From the NCBI GenBank assembly GCA_002778195.1, contig PCDI01000002.1, positions 3,733,234 through 3,797,233 of the forward strand: 64,000 bases of DNA. The letters run 5' to 3'. The DNA is from Raffaelea ambrosiae. Lineage: Eukaryota > Ascomycota > Sordariomycetes > Ophiostomatales > Ophiostomataceae. Under the pieces are notes generated by a model. The model did not search any database. It saw only the letters and a program-made list of their open reading frames with translations, and was not told the DNA's origin. A program made the position numbers and the translations under genes. This document shows positions 12,748 to 23,394 of the stretch, piece by piece; position 1 is the first letter of the stretch; each line of letters begins with the position of its first letter.

Positions 12748-12772
12748 CGCGCGCGCGCGCACACACACACAC
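12748..12772. repeat. (CG)n(AC)n microsatellite
   Basis: A run of alternating C and G (12748-12760) passes directly into alternating A and C. It is a simple repeat in non-coding DNA, able to adopt Z-form in principle. A similar (CG)n(TG)n run lies at 23255-23277. Confidence 0.9.
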
Positions 12773-14085
12773 GCATGCACAGCACATAAGAACTACTACG
12801 TATCCGTAGACTCATGAGATGCATCCGTGCTCTGCAATTATGCCACTATGCATCCCACAATACAACAGAGTGCTGAGTGGTCCAGCAGTTCGCGGACTGC
12901 GTCCTGGACCGAGCTGAAGAACTGTTCCCACACAAAACTGGCCGACTATTTCGCTGTATGCACGCTACGACCGAGAAGAGTAAAGCTGAGCAGTCGCCAG
13001 ATGGAGACAGACACACAAAAACGAATGGCTTCGACCGTGCATCGTGCAGAATTCGCATATCCGGCGCCCAGCCCCAAGTGCGATTGGCAGAGAGACCGAC
13101 CAGCCAGGATGTCACTTTCTTGGGAGTTGCCAGACGTCCGAGAAATATGACAGACGAAGGAGAGCAAACGAGAAAACAAGGCTCCCCGGAGAAACGGCCG
13201 CAGGATTGGGGAGCTTGTCATCGTCGGCTCTTTTTTGTGAGGGATCTGCTGCTCCTACTGCTGCTAGTACATAGTACATAGTATGCCACCATGTACCGTA
13301 GTTGCTGTCCGTACCTTGGCCAGACGACAGGGGGAGGCGACTTCTGCGATACACAGAACTGGACCACTCGCATGCAAGATGTGCGTGTCTGCTTTGCCGC
13401 GCGCCGTTGACCGCCACCTTTGCGCTTTGGTTTTGGGTTTGGTTTTGTTTGGGGTTGGTCCTGGGGCTGCGTCCTGCCGACATCCAGTTGATGTGCCAAG
13501 CCGAGAGACAGCCGGGCCACTTGCCCAGTTTCGATGCTGCTCGGCCGTTTTGCGGTTCTGCTCTGCTGCAGCTGTGTGCTTGCCATGTACGTTGCCATTT
13601 CCAGAGCAGCCAGAGTCTCCTATCTGGACAAGGGCCGGCCCCAGCTCGAGACTTGGGGCAAGGTGGGCAATGTGCGTCGAGAAGAGCCACCATCCTTTGT
13701 TTCCCATGCACTTTTCTTATGCAGCTGCCCCTGCTCATGCACCATTTTTTTTTGTCCATGCAGCCGCCGTTGCCCATGCACGATGCAGCTCAGAGATCCA
13801 ATACGCGAGATGGACCACGCCGGGCTGCCCAGTGAGCTGGCATTGTGGTTTGTGATGTCGGCGACTACCAGCGAAGACGGGGCCAACACCCGAGACGGCC
13901 CTTGCGCTGCTGGAGCTGGCCTTGAGGCTTCCCGTGCGGGCTCGTTTCTCTCTCGGGTTCGGCTCGCAGAGTCGATGTCTCGTGGATGTAACTACCGTGT
14001 AATGCAGTACACAATCACAATCACACAACCCATAGTCGCATATCTGGCGACGGTCTGGTGCGACCAAGACAGCCAAACCAGGCAG

Positions 14086-14107
14086 ACACACACACACACA
14101 CACACAC
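14086..14107. repeat. (AC)11 microsatellite
   Basis: A perfect dinucleotide run in non-coding DNA with no gene context. Confidence 0.9.
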
Positions 14108-15239
14108 GCATCCCCTTCTCCATGTAACCGACTAGTCCCCTCTCGCTGGTCCGTTTTCGGTGCTGTGCACGTCTGTTTCTGACCGTGCTTTACCGTGGTT
14201 TCGCGCTCTGGGTTAGAGTGCTTTTTCCCCTTCCCTGGTCCTTCGTCCAAGGGACCCGTCCACAGGGCGGCCATTCCCAACCCAACCTGGGCCAAGGCGG
14301 CAACGGCGAATCTGATTTGCGACCGTGTCATCTTGGTGTGCTACCTAAATAGACTATCTTGCAACGCGGATCCCCCGCGCGAACACAGATCTGAGTCGGA
14401 TGTGTCTCTGAGCTTGCATCGTCTGTCCGACGATGGAACCGACTAGCCCAGCGGACTCGAGCCGAGCTGGAAATGGAAAAAAAGACCACAAAAAAACACA
14501 CAAAAAAAACAAAGAAAAAAACCTCAGGGATGTGGCCTCTCTGCGTTCCCGTATACGAGTGTGGTTTACCGAGGCCTGGGCGAGAGAGCGAGAGGCGGGT
14601 GTCGTGAGAGGTGCCGTGTAGATCTCCAGAAATCCCATGGCTTCTACGAGTACGAGTAATACAGAGGCACTGCGAGTACCTTGTCGCAGGTGGGCATCGT
14701 CCGCTTTTGGTCGGGATCTGTTCCAGCTCGCCTATCCAGAAAACTTTGGGCAGTCACGTTTTGGCCGTCGTGTTAGCCCCACTCCCCCTCCCCACCCCAC
14801 CATCACAGCACAACCTCCAGGGAAGGAGCTGCCCTCAAGTGGTTGCCAAACTGGGCGACGAGGGGACTGGGTTACGGAGTTGGGCGCCAGCTTGGCAGCC
14901 AGGCCTGGGCAGATGCCATTTCTGTGCGCAATGGGGAAAAAAGCCGAACTGGACTTTGTGCTTCCCTTGCCTGGTCGCCCACACTGAGATGGGATACTTG
15001 GTATTGCTCGTACTATGTACTTGGCATGCGCTGCGCGTAGTGCATGCGCCGGCTCGTCTGTCCGCTGCGCTGCTTGGGGGCGTCCGCCTGTCTTGCTTCG
15101 TACCCGGCTTTGCGTCTTCTCTGGCTCCTTCTCATGTACGATACATGTTCCGGCTTTGCGATTTCCAGCGGCGTACAGAGATTTTCTGCCCGTTTTTTTT
15201 TTCTCCTGCAGCAAGATGCTACCACCATATGTACATTTC

Positions 15240-15807
15240 TTTTTTTCCTTTTTTCTCCAGCACCTGGGCATGACCCGCAGCTTGTGGACCCACTTTTCGA
15301 CTTTTTAACACCCCTCTCCCGTCTCTCAATCCCTTTGCATCATCGTCTCGCCTCTCTGACCAAACCCTCCCCACCTCGGTTACGTATTGTTTCTCTCCCT
15401 AGAGCTTCCGTCCTCGTTGCTCTGGTACCCTTGTCTTTGTCACAGTCTGTGCCTCTTGCGACCGCCTCAAATAAATACTCTGTCAGCTCCCCCTCCCTCT
15501 TGCTGGTCACCTCTGTTCCTGAAGCTAGTCCCTCTTTCTTATTATTCAATCTGCTCCTTCTCTAACAACTCCTTAACCTGTTCTTCCGACGCTCTTCTCA
15601 AACAACCTACAGATACAGATTTCCTATACTCGTATGTTCCCAGCTCTCCCGGCAGCTCCCACCGCGAGCTCCAACAGTGCTCTGTCCACCCAATGGGCTT
15701 TCTCTTTTTGTGTGGCAGGCTCCATTGGCTAGCCACTTCTCCATGTTCACCATTTGCTCACTATGGTTCTGCGGAACATCTAGCATTCCACCAATTCAGC
15801 CGTCACA
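15240..15807 (+). promoter_or_regulatory. Pyrimidine-rich promoter and 5' leader of FKBP12 with a likely leader intron
   Basis: From about 15240 to 15600 the plus strand is strongly C/T-rich, the usual look of a fungal transcription start region. A consensus donor GTATGT lies at 15632-15637 and an acceptor AATTCAG ends at 15799, eight bases before the FKBP12 ATG. Removing 15632-15799 would delete all the upstream ATGs I see between there and the start (15634, 15693, 15743, 15763). The intron is inferred, not proven. Confidence 0.5.
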
Positions 15808-16673
15808 ATGGGCGTCACCAAGATCACTCACGAGGAGGGCTCCGGTGCCCAGCCGACCAAGGGCCAGACCGTCACCATTGAGTACACTGGCTACCTGAAG
15901 GACACCTCCAAGCCCGACAACAAGGGCAACAAGTTTGTCATGACCCCTCCGGCGCAAGATAGGCTAAATGCCATGCTGCCAGAAGCTAACCAGATACGCA
16001 ACCAGGTTCGACAGCTCTGTTGGCCGCGGCGACTTCGTCACTCCCATTGGCGTTGGCCATGTCATCCGGGGTAAGGAAAACAGACACCTTCTAGCTTCTC
16101 TCCTATTGACATAACTGTCATTGCACGCCATGAGGCCGCAACGAGTCGGCCAACGACTAGCCATACGGTGTACAGAACGAGAGCAATGCTAACAAACGGG
16201 CCGATGTAACAGGCTGGGACGAGGGCGTCGTGCAGATGAAGGTCGGCGAGAAGGCCACTCTGGACATCACCAGGTAAGATACGCTCCATTCCTTCTGCAC
16301 CACCTCCGCCACCGGACTCGGACGCTGACTATCGAACCTTTCTGCAGCGACTACGGCTATGGTGCACGGTAAGAACCCAGAAAGAAGCAAGAGAAGCAGA
16401 AGAAGCAGAAGAAGCAGAGAGAAGACAAGCCGACAGCACTTTCCGCTCGTATAATTTGTCATAAACACGCAATCGAGTTGCTGAAGGGCCGTCTTCTACA
16501 TCCTGGCAGCTCAGACACTAACATAATGTTCCTGACAGGGGCTTCACCGGCCACATCCCGCCGAACGCGGACCTCATCTTGTGCGTATCTTCCTTCTCCC
16601 CTCCAACTACCGAGTCGTTTTGCAGCTTGCTGACACACTGTGTAGCGATGTCCACCTCAAGAAGGTCAACTAA
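15808..16673 (+). CDS. FPR1: FKBP12-type peptidyl-prolyl cis-trans isomerase
   Basis: Spliced from 15808-15932, 16006-16070, 16213-16273, 16348-16368, 16539-16580 and 16646-16673, giving 113 residues, the normal length for cytosolic FKBP12. The fold is complete: an MGVTKITHEEGSG start, then the GQTVTIEYTGYL strand, GRGDFVTPIGVGHVIRGWDEG, ATLDITSDYGYGARGF and IPPNADLIFDVHLKKVN. Residues that contact FK506 and rapamycin in the family are present: Tyr26, Phe43, Asp44, Trp65, Tyr88 and Phe105. Phe93 replaces the histidine of human FKBP12. The protein isomerises Xaa-Pro bonds and is the receptor through which FK506 inhibits calcineurin and rapamycin inhibits TOR. Five introns in so short a gene, and a 21-nt fourth exon, are notable. 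The first donor is GTTTGT, a weaker form. Splice sites are chosen so that the family sequence reads through without gaps. Confidence 0.97.
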
Positions 16674-18744
16674 AGAGATCGCTTAACAGCAATGAGGCTG
16701 GCTGTATGGAAACGGGAAAGATAGAAAACCAATGCATACGGCAAAAATTTTCCCCCACTCTGTATTAAAAGAAAACCTCTCACAAAAAATGCCAAAAAAA
16801 AAAACCCACACGCAGAGAAGAACACACACACACACACAAACACACATCTACAGGCGCATCTACGGAAGGGACATGTCCAGGAAGCAGGCCACCTACGGGA
16901 GGCCCTGCAGGGTGACAAGGGAATTGTGATTTTTGCGCACGACGACGGGCTGGCGGGTTCCAAACCCATGCCTGGTCGTTGAGCGCATGGGGCTAGCATG
17001 ATAAGACAGACGACATCACAAAATTGACCTGTCTGAACAAGAATTCTGTCACATTTTTGAGGTACTTTTTGGTGTCGTTTCGTTTCGTCGTTTTTCCGTC
17101 GGGTTCTGTTTCCTTTTCTTTCTTTCCTGCCTCTAATGAGCCATTTTTTTTTTTCGTTTTTCCTTCTTTTTTCTTTGTAGAATTCCTTTTCGGGCCTCCC
17201 CTGTCTGCGCCCTGCGTCTGTTGTCCGCCCTGTGGTGAAGCTCACTGGTTCCACAGCCTCGACCTGTCTAGGTCGCAGGCAAAGTGGATTTTGGAAACAC
17301 CCAGCGCTTCTGACATGCCCGTCCGTTCCTTGAGCCAGGGGTCGGCCCATGACCAGACCTCCCATTGCTCTTGGTTTCCTCCATCCTTTTCACCCCAGCT
17401 GTTCAGCACGACAAACCAAACTCCACACACACAGGACGATGAAGATGTAAACACAGGATCTTTCCTGTCTTGAGCTCGGGCAGAGTCCGAGGACACAAAC
17501 ACACGACCCGTTGAGATTGGCCGCAAAATACAAGACGTAAGATAGATTAAAGACATCACGAGGCAGCTGCTACCCGAGACTGCGAGACTGGCCAGCACGA
17601 TGGACTTGCGAGCTGTGTTCAGTCTAAGTCGCCGCCATTTGCCATGCCAAGCTCAGTGTCAGTCACAGCAGCGAGAGATCTCGTTCCTGCGAGATGGGCA
17701 AGACTGTCCCTGTCTAAATGGCTCACCAGGGCACCCTGTCACCTCCATTCGTCCTTGCATGTATGGCTGGCACGAAATCTCCTTGCTTCTGCTGCCTCTG
17801 CTTGTCGGCTGTTTGGCCGCATTTGGCCACATTTGGCGTCTCACCTTTCTGCAGCGGTATCTACAAGTACTAATTCTCCCCCCAGCGCGTCTCATTGCGA
17901 GCATTTCTACAAAGTAGCTGTCTTCACCGGTCTGTATGCCTTGTGTGAATAAAGACTGCTTGCCCTCTTCAAGCCTTGTCCACCGTTTGACCCTTCCCAT
18001 AATAAGAACGCCTAGCTTGGTGGCCAAAGCCGCCTGGTCTCTGTATTGCCAAAAACGACAGACCGAAAAGTGAACATCATGTATCCCGTGAGCTGGCCGC
18101 AGTGGCGAAACACTGGAGACATCAGGCTCACCGCACGGGCTCTTCTTTGGTCGGCTTATGGAAAAAAGAGGCTGACAAAACCAAGTGTGGCGGCGCAGAG
18201 AGCTGCCCATCCCATTCTGCACTTCTTGGTAAAACAGGCCAGGGTGGGGGCAAACACCGAACCTGTTTGGCTGCTCACCCATGACGCCTGAGCTGGCCTT
18301 GGTAGTAACTAACTAATTAGTGGATGGTGCTGCGGTGGTGGTGGAATCAGAAGGAAGGAGCGAACGAAGGAGGGGCAGACGTGGCGGGTCTCCTTCCCTA
18401 CCGTTGTTTGGCTGAGCTCATCGCTCCTACCTGCGGTGCTGCTCTGCCTTGTGCCTGCCTGATCGGCTGCGCATTAACGACAAAGCAGACCAGACACGTT
18501 TTGCTGTTTCTTAGAAATACAAAATAAAAAGCGAGGGCCAGATCCCCCAACCAAACTGCATCGCTGTCGTTTTTATTCCCAAACACTTCGACCAACGCAT
18601 GAAGCATAGCCTCTTCGTCCTCGCGGCCAGTCTTCTCCATCGCAGCCAGCATCTTGCATTTCCCATCTGCTTCCAGCCAGCCCCGCAAAACCGCAGCGCG
18701 TAACCAGCTAGGACTTTGGTATTTGGCGGGGGGTTTTTGAGCTT
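16674..18744. other. Intergenic region between FKBP12 and E1
   Basis: No gene is supported. The proximal part holds an A-rich stretch (16790-16805) and an (AC)-rich run near 16823-16850, probably the FKBP12 3' end. An open frame at 17659-18282 on the minus strand has no family features. The 14-mer shared with 6442 sits at 18302-18315. Confidence 0.6.
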
Positions 18745-18931
18745 TCGTTCTCCGTGCTGCTTCTTTTCGCCCACCACCCTCATTTCGACCACGTTTCTGC
18801 TTCGTCTTCTTTCTTCCCAACAACCACCGTTCCCCCCTCACTGCCCTCTCGCACTCTCCCTGCAACCAACCTTCAAGCTGGGGAAGCGAAAACTCTCGTC
18901 CGGCAGCCTGCCAGATTCTTCCAAACTCAAA
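18745..18931 (+). promoter_or_regulatory. C/T-rich core promoter and leader of the E1 gene
   Basis: The stretch from about 18760 to 18870 is mostly C and T with several CAAC/CCACC words, typical of a fungal start region. No ATG occurs between it and the E1 start, which supports that start. Confidence 0.45.
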
Positions 18932-21900
18932 ATGGGCGTATGTATTGCCCAAGCGCCCTTGCCTCGGGTCCAAATTGACCACAACTGACAAATCTTCTTT
19001 TCTCTTTTTCCAGGACTCCAAGTTGCCCGAGGTCGACCTCGTCACCCGGATGCAGGTTGACGAGCCGGCTCCTGCCGCGGCCGCGGCTGCACCGGAAATC
19101 GATGAGTCGCTCTACAGCCGCCAGCTCTATGTGCTCGGCCACGAGGCCATGAAGCGCATGGGCGCTTCCAACGTCCTCATCGTCGGCCTCAAGGGCCTCG
19201 GTGTCGAGATCGCCAAGAACATCGCCCTCGCCGGCGTCAAGAGCCTCAGTCTCTACGACCCGGCGCCTGTGGCCATCGCCGACCTGTCTGCCCAGTTCTT
19301 CCTGCGCCCCGAAGACGTCGGCAAGCCCCGCGACCAAGTCACAGCTCCTCGCGTCGCAGAGCTCAACGCATACACGCCCGTACACATCCACGAGTCTGCC
19401 AGGTATGTCATCCCCCACGGCCCAGACGCTGTTGACGGGCCACTGTTCAGCTTTTCAGCCCCGCTCGCGGGGTTCGAGCAATGCACACAAGCTAATTCAG
19501 CCCACCCCTCCTTCTTCTCAGTCTCACCGAAGACCTCTCCCAGTTTGACAAGTACCAGGCCGTTGTCTTGACCAACACTCCACTCAACGTCCAGGTCGCC
19601 GTCGCCGACTACCTGCACTCGAAGGGCATTTACGTCGTTGTTGCCGACACTTTTGGCCTGTTTGGTTCCCTCTTCTGCGACTTCGGCTCCAAGTTCACCG
19701 TCATCGATGCCACCGGCGAGGACCCTCTTAATGGTATAGTGGCCGACATCGATGAGGACGGACTGGTGTCTGCCCTGGATGAGACCCGTCACGGCCTCGA
19801 AGATGGGGACTACGTTACGTTCTCCGAGATCGAGGGTATGGAAGGCCTGAACGGCTCTGAGCCGCGGAAGATCACCGTCAAGGGGCCTTACACCTTTTCC
19901 ATCGGCAGTGTCGAGGGCCTGGGCAAGTATGTGCGGGGCGGCCTTTACCGCCAGGTCAAAATGCCCAAGTTCATTGACTTCAAGAGCTTCTCCGCTTCGC
20001 TGAAGGAGCCCGAGTTTGTCATCTCCGACTTTGCCAAGTTCGACCGCCCCCAGCAGCTTCATGTCGGCTTCCAGGCTCTCCAAGCATTCGCCCAGACGCA
20101 CAAGCGGTTCCCGAAGCCCCTGAATGCCGAGGATGCCGCTGTGGTTGTTGAATCCGCCCGCGCCTTTGCGAAGCAGGAGGGCATCGACGTCGAGATTGAC
20201 GAGAAGCTCCTGACCGAGCTGAGCTACCAGGCCACGGGTGACCTCAATCCCATGGCCGCTTTCTTTGGCGGCATTGTCGCCCAAGAGGTGCTCAAGGCGG
20301 TATCGGGCAAGTTCAACCCGGTTGTGCAGTGGCTGTACTTTGACTCGCTCGAGTCGCTGCCCAGCAAATTTGAGCGCTCCGAGGAGCTCTGCAAGCCCAC
20401 TGGCTCTCGTTACGATGGCCAAATTGCCGTGTTCGGCAGCCAGTACCAGGAACACCTGTCTAACATCAAGCAGTTCCTGGTTGGTGCCGGCGCTATCGGC
20501 TGTGAGATGCTGAAGAACTGGGCCATGATTGGCTTGGGCACGGGACCCAAGGGCAAGATCTTCGTCACCGACATGGACACCATCGAGAAGAGCAACCTGA
20601 ACCGCCAGTTCCTTTTCCGGCCCAAGGATGTCGGCCACATGAAGAGCGAGACGGCAGCCAAGGCTGCCCAGCTCATGAACCCTGACCTGGCTGGCCACAT
20701 CGAGGTCATGAGCGAGCGTGTGAGCCCCGAGACCGAGGAGGTCTTCAACGAAACCTTCTGGGAGGCCCTGGATGGCGTGACCAACGCACTGGACAACGTG
20801 GAGGCGCGCACTTACGTGGACCGGCGCTGTGTCTTCTTCCGCAAGCCGCTGCTTGAGAGCGGAACTCTTGGCACCAAGGGCAACACACAGGTGGTCCTGC
20901 CCAACGTGACTGAGTCGTATTCGTCCTCGCAAGACCCGCCCGAGAAGTCGTTCCCCATGTGTACGCTCAAGAGCTTCCCCAACCGGATTGAGCACACGAT
21001 CGGCTGGGCGCGCGAGCTGTTCGACACCAACTTTGTGAAGTCGGCCGAGACGGTCAATCTGTACCTGACGCAACCCAATTTCCTTGAGAAGGGGCTTAAA
21101 CAGACCGGCACCGAAGTGGCCACCCTGAAAACGCTCCGGGCCTACCTCAAAGACGAGCGTGCGCTCACATTTGAGGACTGTGTCAGCTGGGCTCGCAACC
21201 TGTTTGAGGCCCAATACAACAATGCGATCCAGCAGCTGTTGTTCAACTTCCCCAAAGACAGCATTTCGTCGTCTGGCACGCCCTTCTGGTCGGGCCCGAA
21301 GCGGGCCCCTGACCCGATCAAGTTTGACGTCACGAACCCTACTCACTTCTCGTTCCTCGAGGCTGCCGCCAATCTTCATGCCTTCAACTACAACATTAAC
21401 GTGCAGGGCAAGGGCAAGGCAGACTACCTGGATGCGCTCGAAAACGTGATTGTGCCTGACTTCTCGCCCGATCCGGGCGTCAAGATCCAGGCCGACGACA
21501 AAGACCCTGTGAGTTGGGGACACAAGGACGGAAGAATGGTACGAAATGTTACTAACACTAAGACAGGACCCGAATGCCGGCTCCAAGTTTGACGACGAAG
21601 ATGAGGTCAACCAGCTCGTCAACGCGATCCCGCCGCCAAGCTCTCTGGCTGGGTTCAAGTTGACGCCTGTGGACTTTGAGAAGGATGATGACACCAACTT
21701 CCATATCGACTTCATCACGGCTGCCAGCAATCTGAGAGCAGAGAACTACAAGATCGAGACGGCAGACCGGCACAAGACCAAGTTCATTGCTGGCAAGATC
21801 ATCCCAGCCATTGCGACAACGACATCGCTGGTTACGGGCCTGGTGGTTCTGGAGCTTTACAAGATCCTTGACGGCAAGACGGACATTGAGCAGTTCAAGA

Positions 21901-22298
21901 ACGGCTTCGTCAACCTGGCCCTGCCTTTCTTCGGCTTCAGCGAGCCTATTGCAAGTGCCAAGATCGAGTACCAGGGCCCCGATGGCCGGGTCAAGGTGGA
22001 CTCTGTCTGGGACCGCTTTGAGCTGCCGGACATGACGCTTAGCGAGCTGTTGGAGGACTTCAAGAAGCGGGGACTGACCATCTCCATGCTGAGCTCTGGT
22101 GTCAGCCTGCTGTACGCGTCCTTTTTCCCGCCAAGCAAGAACAAGGAGCGGTACGGTATGAAGCTGAGCGAGCTTGTCGAGAAGATCTCCAAGAAGCCGA
22201 TTCCGAGCCATCAGAAGGATGTGATTTTCGAGACAGTGGTGGAGGACATGAACGAGGAGGATGTCGATGTGCCGTTTATCAAGATCCGGGTGAAATAA
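18932..22298 (+). CDS. UBA1: Ubiquitin-activating enzyme E1
   Basis: Spliced from 18932-18937, 19014-19402, 19522-21508 and 21567-22298, giving 1037 residues, the usual E1 length. It activates ubiquitin with ATP and hands it as a thioester to E2 enzymes in cytosol and nucleus. An N-terminal inactive ThiF-type half starts near residue 30 (SLYSRQLYVLGHEAMKRM). The active adenylation half has the nucleotide loop GAGAIG at 453-458, followed by the FVTDMDTIEKSNLNRQFLF segment. The catalytic cysteine is Cys612 in PMCTLKSFPNRIEHTIGWAR. A crossover segment (ATTTSLVTGLVVLELYKIL) and a C-terminal ubiquitin-fold domain end the protein. The first coding exon is only ATGGGC. I chose it because it has a clean GTATGT donor and joins in frame to the conserved exon; a start at the later MQVDEP methionine cannot be excluded. 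It is normally a single-copy essential gene. Confidence 0.97.
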
Positions 22299-23394
22299 AC
22301 GGAGCCAAATATGCTACGCACCACGCTCAACGTTCAACGCACAAAGGATCCATCGTCTCCAGCATTTGCATAGGTTTGGCTCGTTTTATGTTTTTATCTC
22401 TTATATTTTGTATTCTGTTCTAGTTTTTCTGTCATTTTAGTATTTTGGCGAAACAACCAACTTTTGTGGCAACAGATCTCGGGACAGATCTCGGGACAGA
22501 AGAAGAGATACAGGGGCAAGTATCATGATAGACTCGAAAATTGAAGGCCCCATTCCGCTCCCACTTTGGTTGTTCGGGTTTTTTTTCGTTGTTTCTTTTA
22601 CAAAGACATGTTTTTTGGGAGTTGTGGATGGGCAGCAACGTGGAAGACGGTCGACTCTATACAGCCTTGGTAAAAAATTATATTTTTAAAAAAATAGCAG
22701 AGGCAAGACGAAAACAGGGTCCACAAGAAAATCAAACCCGTTTGGTTGAAGTTGATACCAACAGCTGGAATTGACCGTTTAACAAACGGTTCACCAACCA
22801 ACAAATTGGTCGTTCAATGGATTATGGTGGGATTGGCAATATGGTTGATGACAAACCAGCAGTTTGACAAAGCCGCCGAGTTAGCGGGGAAAGCACCAGG
22901 TGGGCTTTACGTCACCATTTGTCAAGCTGTAGTCAGTCAGTTGGGGCGGTATTCCAATATTAGCCAGACCGAATCCCGCAGGCAGGAGCGACACCGAGGC
23001 AAAGGCCCCCCCCCCAAAAAGAGAGAAGAGAGGGACTGGGAGCTTGAGCTTAGTAGTAGCTTCTACAACCGGATAGGAAGGCACGATGAAAGCCGATAAG
23101 AAGAAGGGAAAAGAATAATAATCAAAAATAAATCCAATTATACCTTTACGATGCAAAAGCAACCGTTGACCCCTCCTACACATACCACCAACCACTAGAA
23201 AGAACTTGCAAAAGCATCGACACCAGAACGTTCCATCCGCGCAACTCAATCGCTCGCGCGCGCGTGTGTGTGTGTGTCCGAGGGAAAGAGGGAGAGAGAA
23301 AACCAGGGCTTAAATACGTATCCCACCGTACTCTTGTACCACAAGATAAACTGTCCATTTTCCAAATCAAAATCACGAGAGGGTCTTTCTTTTT
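22299..23394. other. Intergenic region between E1 and glutathione transferase
   Basis: It contains the E1 3' end, with a 12-nt direct duplication ACAGATCTCGGG at 22472-22483 and 22484-22495. An A/T-rich stretch follows near 22660-22700, then the (CG)n(TG)n microsatellite at 23255-23277 about 120 nt upstream of the next ATG. No gene is visible. Confidence 0.6.

Larger units (their letters stand above)
2593..15239. other. 12.6 kb gene-poor block
   Basis: I see no convincing gene. The open frames here are short, overlap on both strands, lack recognisable domains, signal peptides or plausible exon chains, and have mixed codon use. The block is rich in homopolymer runs, contains (CG)n/(AC)n microsatellites near 12748 and 14086, and holds most copies of the short TAC...GTA words, especially in 5092-7830 and 13268-15019. 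No transposase, reverse transcriptase, long terminal repeat or tRNA-like B box was recognised. It may hold long non-coding transcripts or decayed repeats; neither can be shown from sequence alone. Confidence 0.6.

Noticed and set aside
13283..14331. Several overlapping 180-200-residue frames on both strands
   Set aside because: Cys/His/Trp-rich compositions typical of non-coding reads; several frames open at once and none shows conserved blocks.
17659..18282. Minus-strand open frame of 207 residues between FKBP12 and E1
   Set aside because: No domain, signal or exon pattern; it overlaps other random frames.
19253..21730. Minus-strand open frame of 825 residues
   Set aside because: Antisense shadow of the E1 gene, which has a complete conserved protein on the plus strand.
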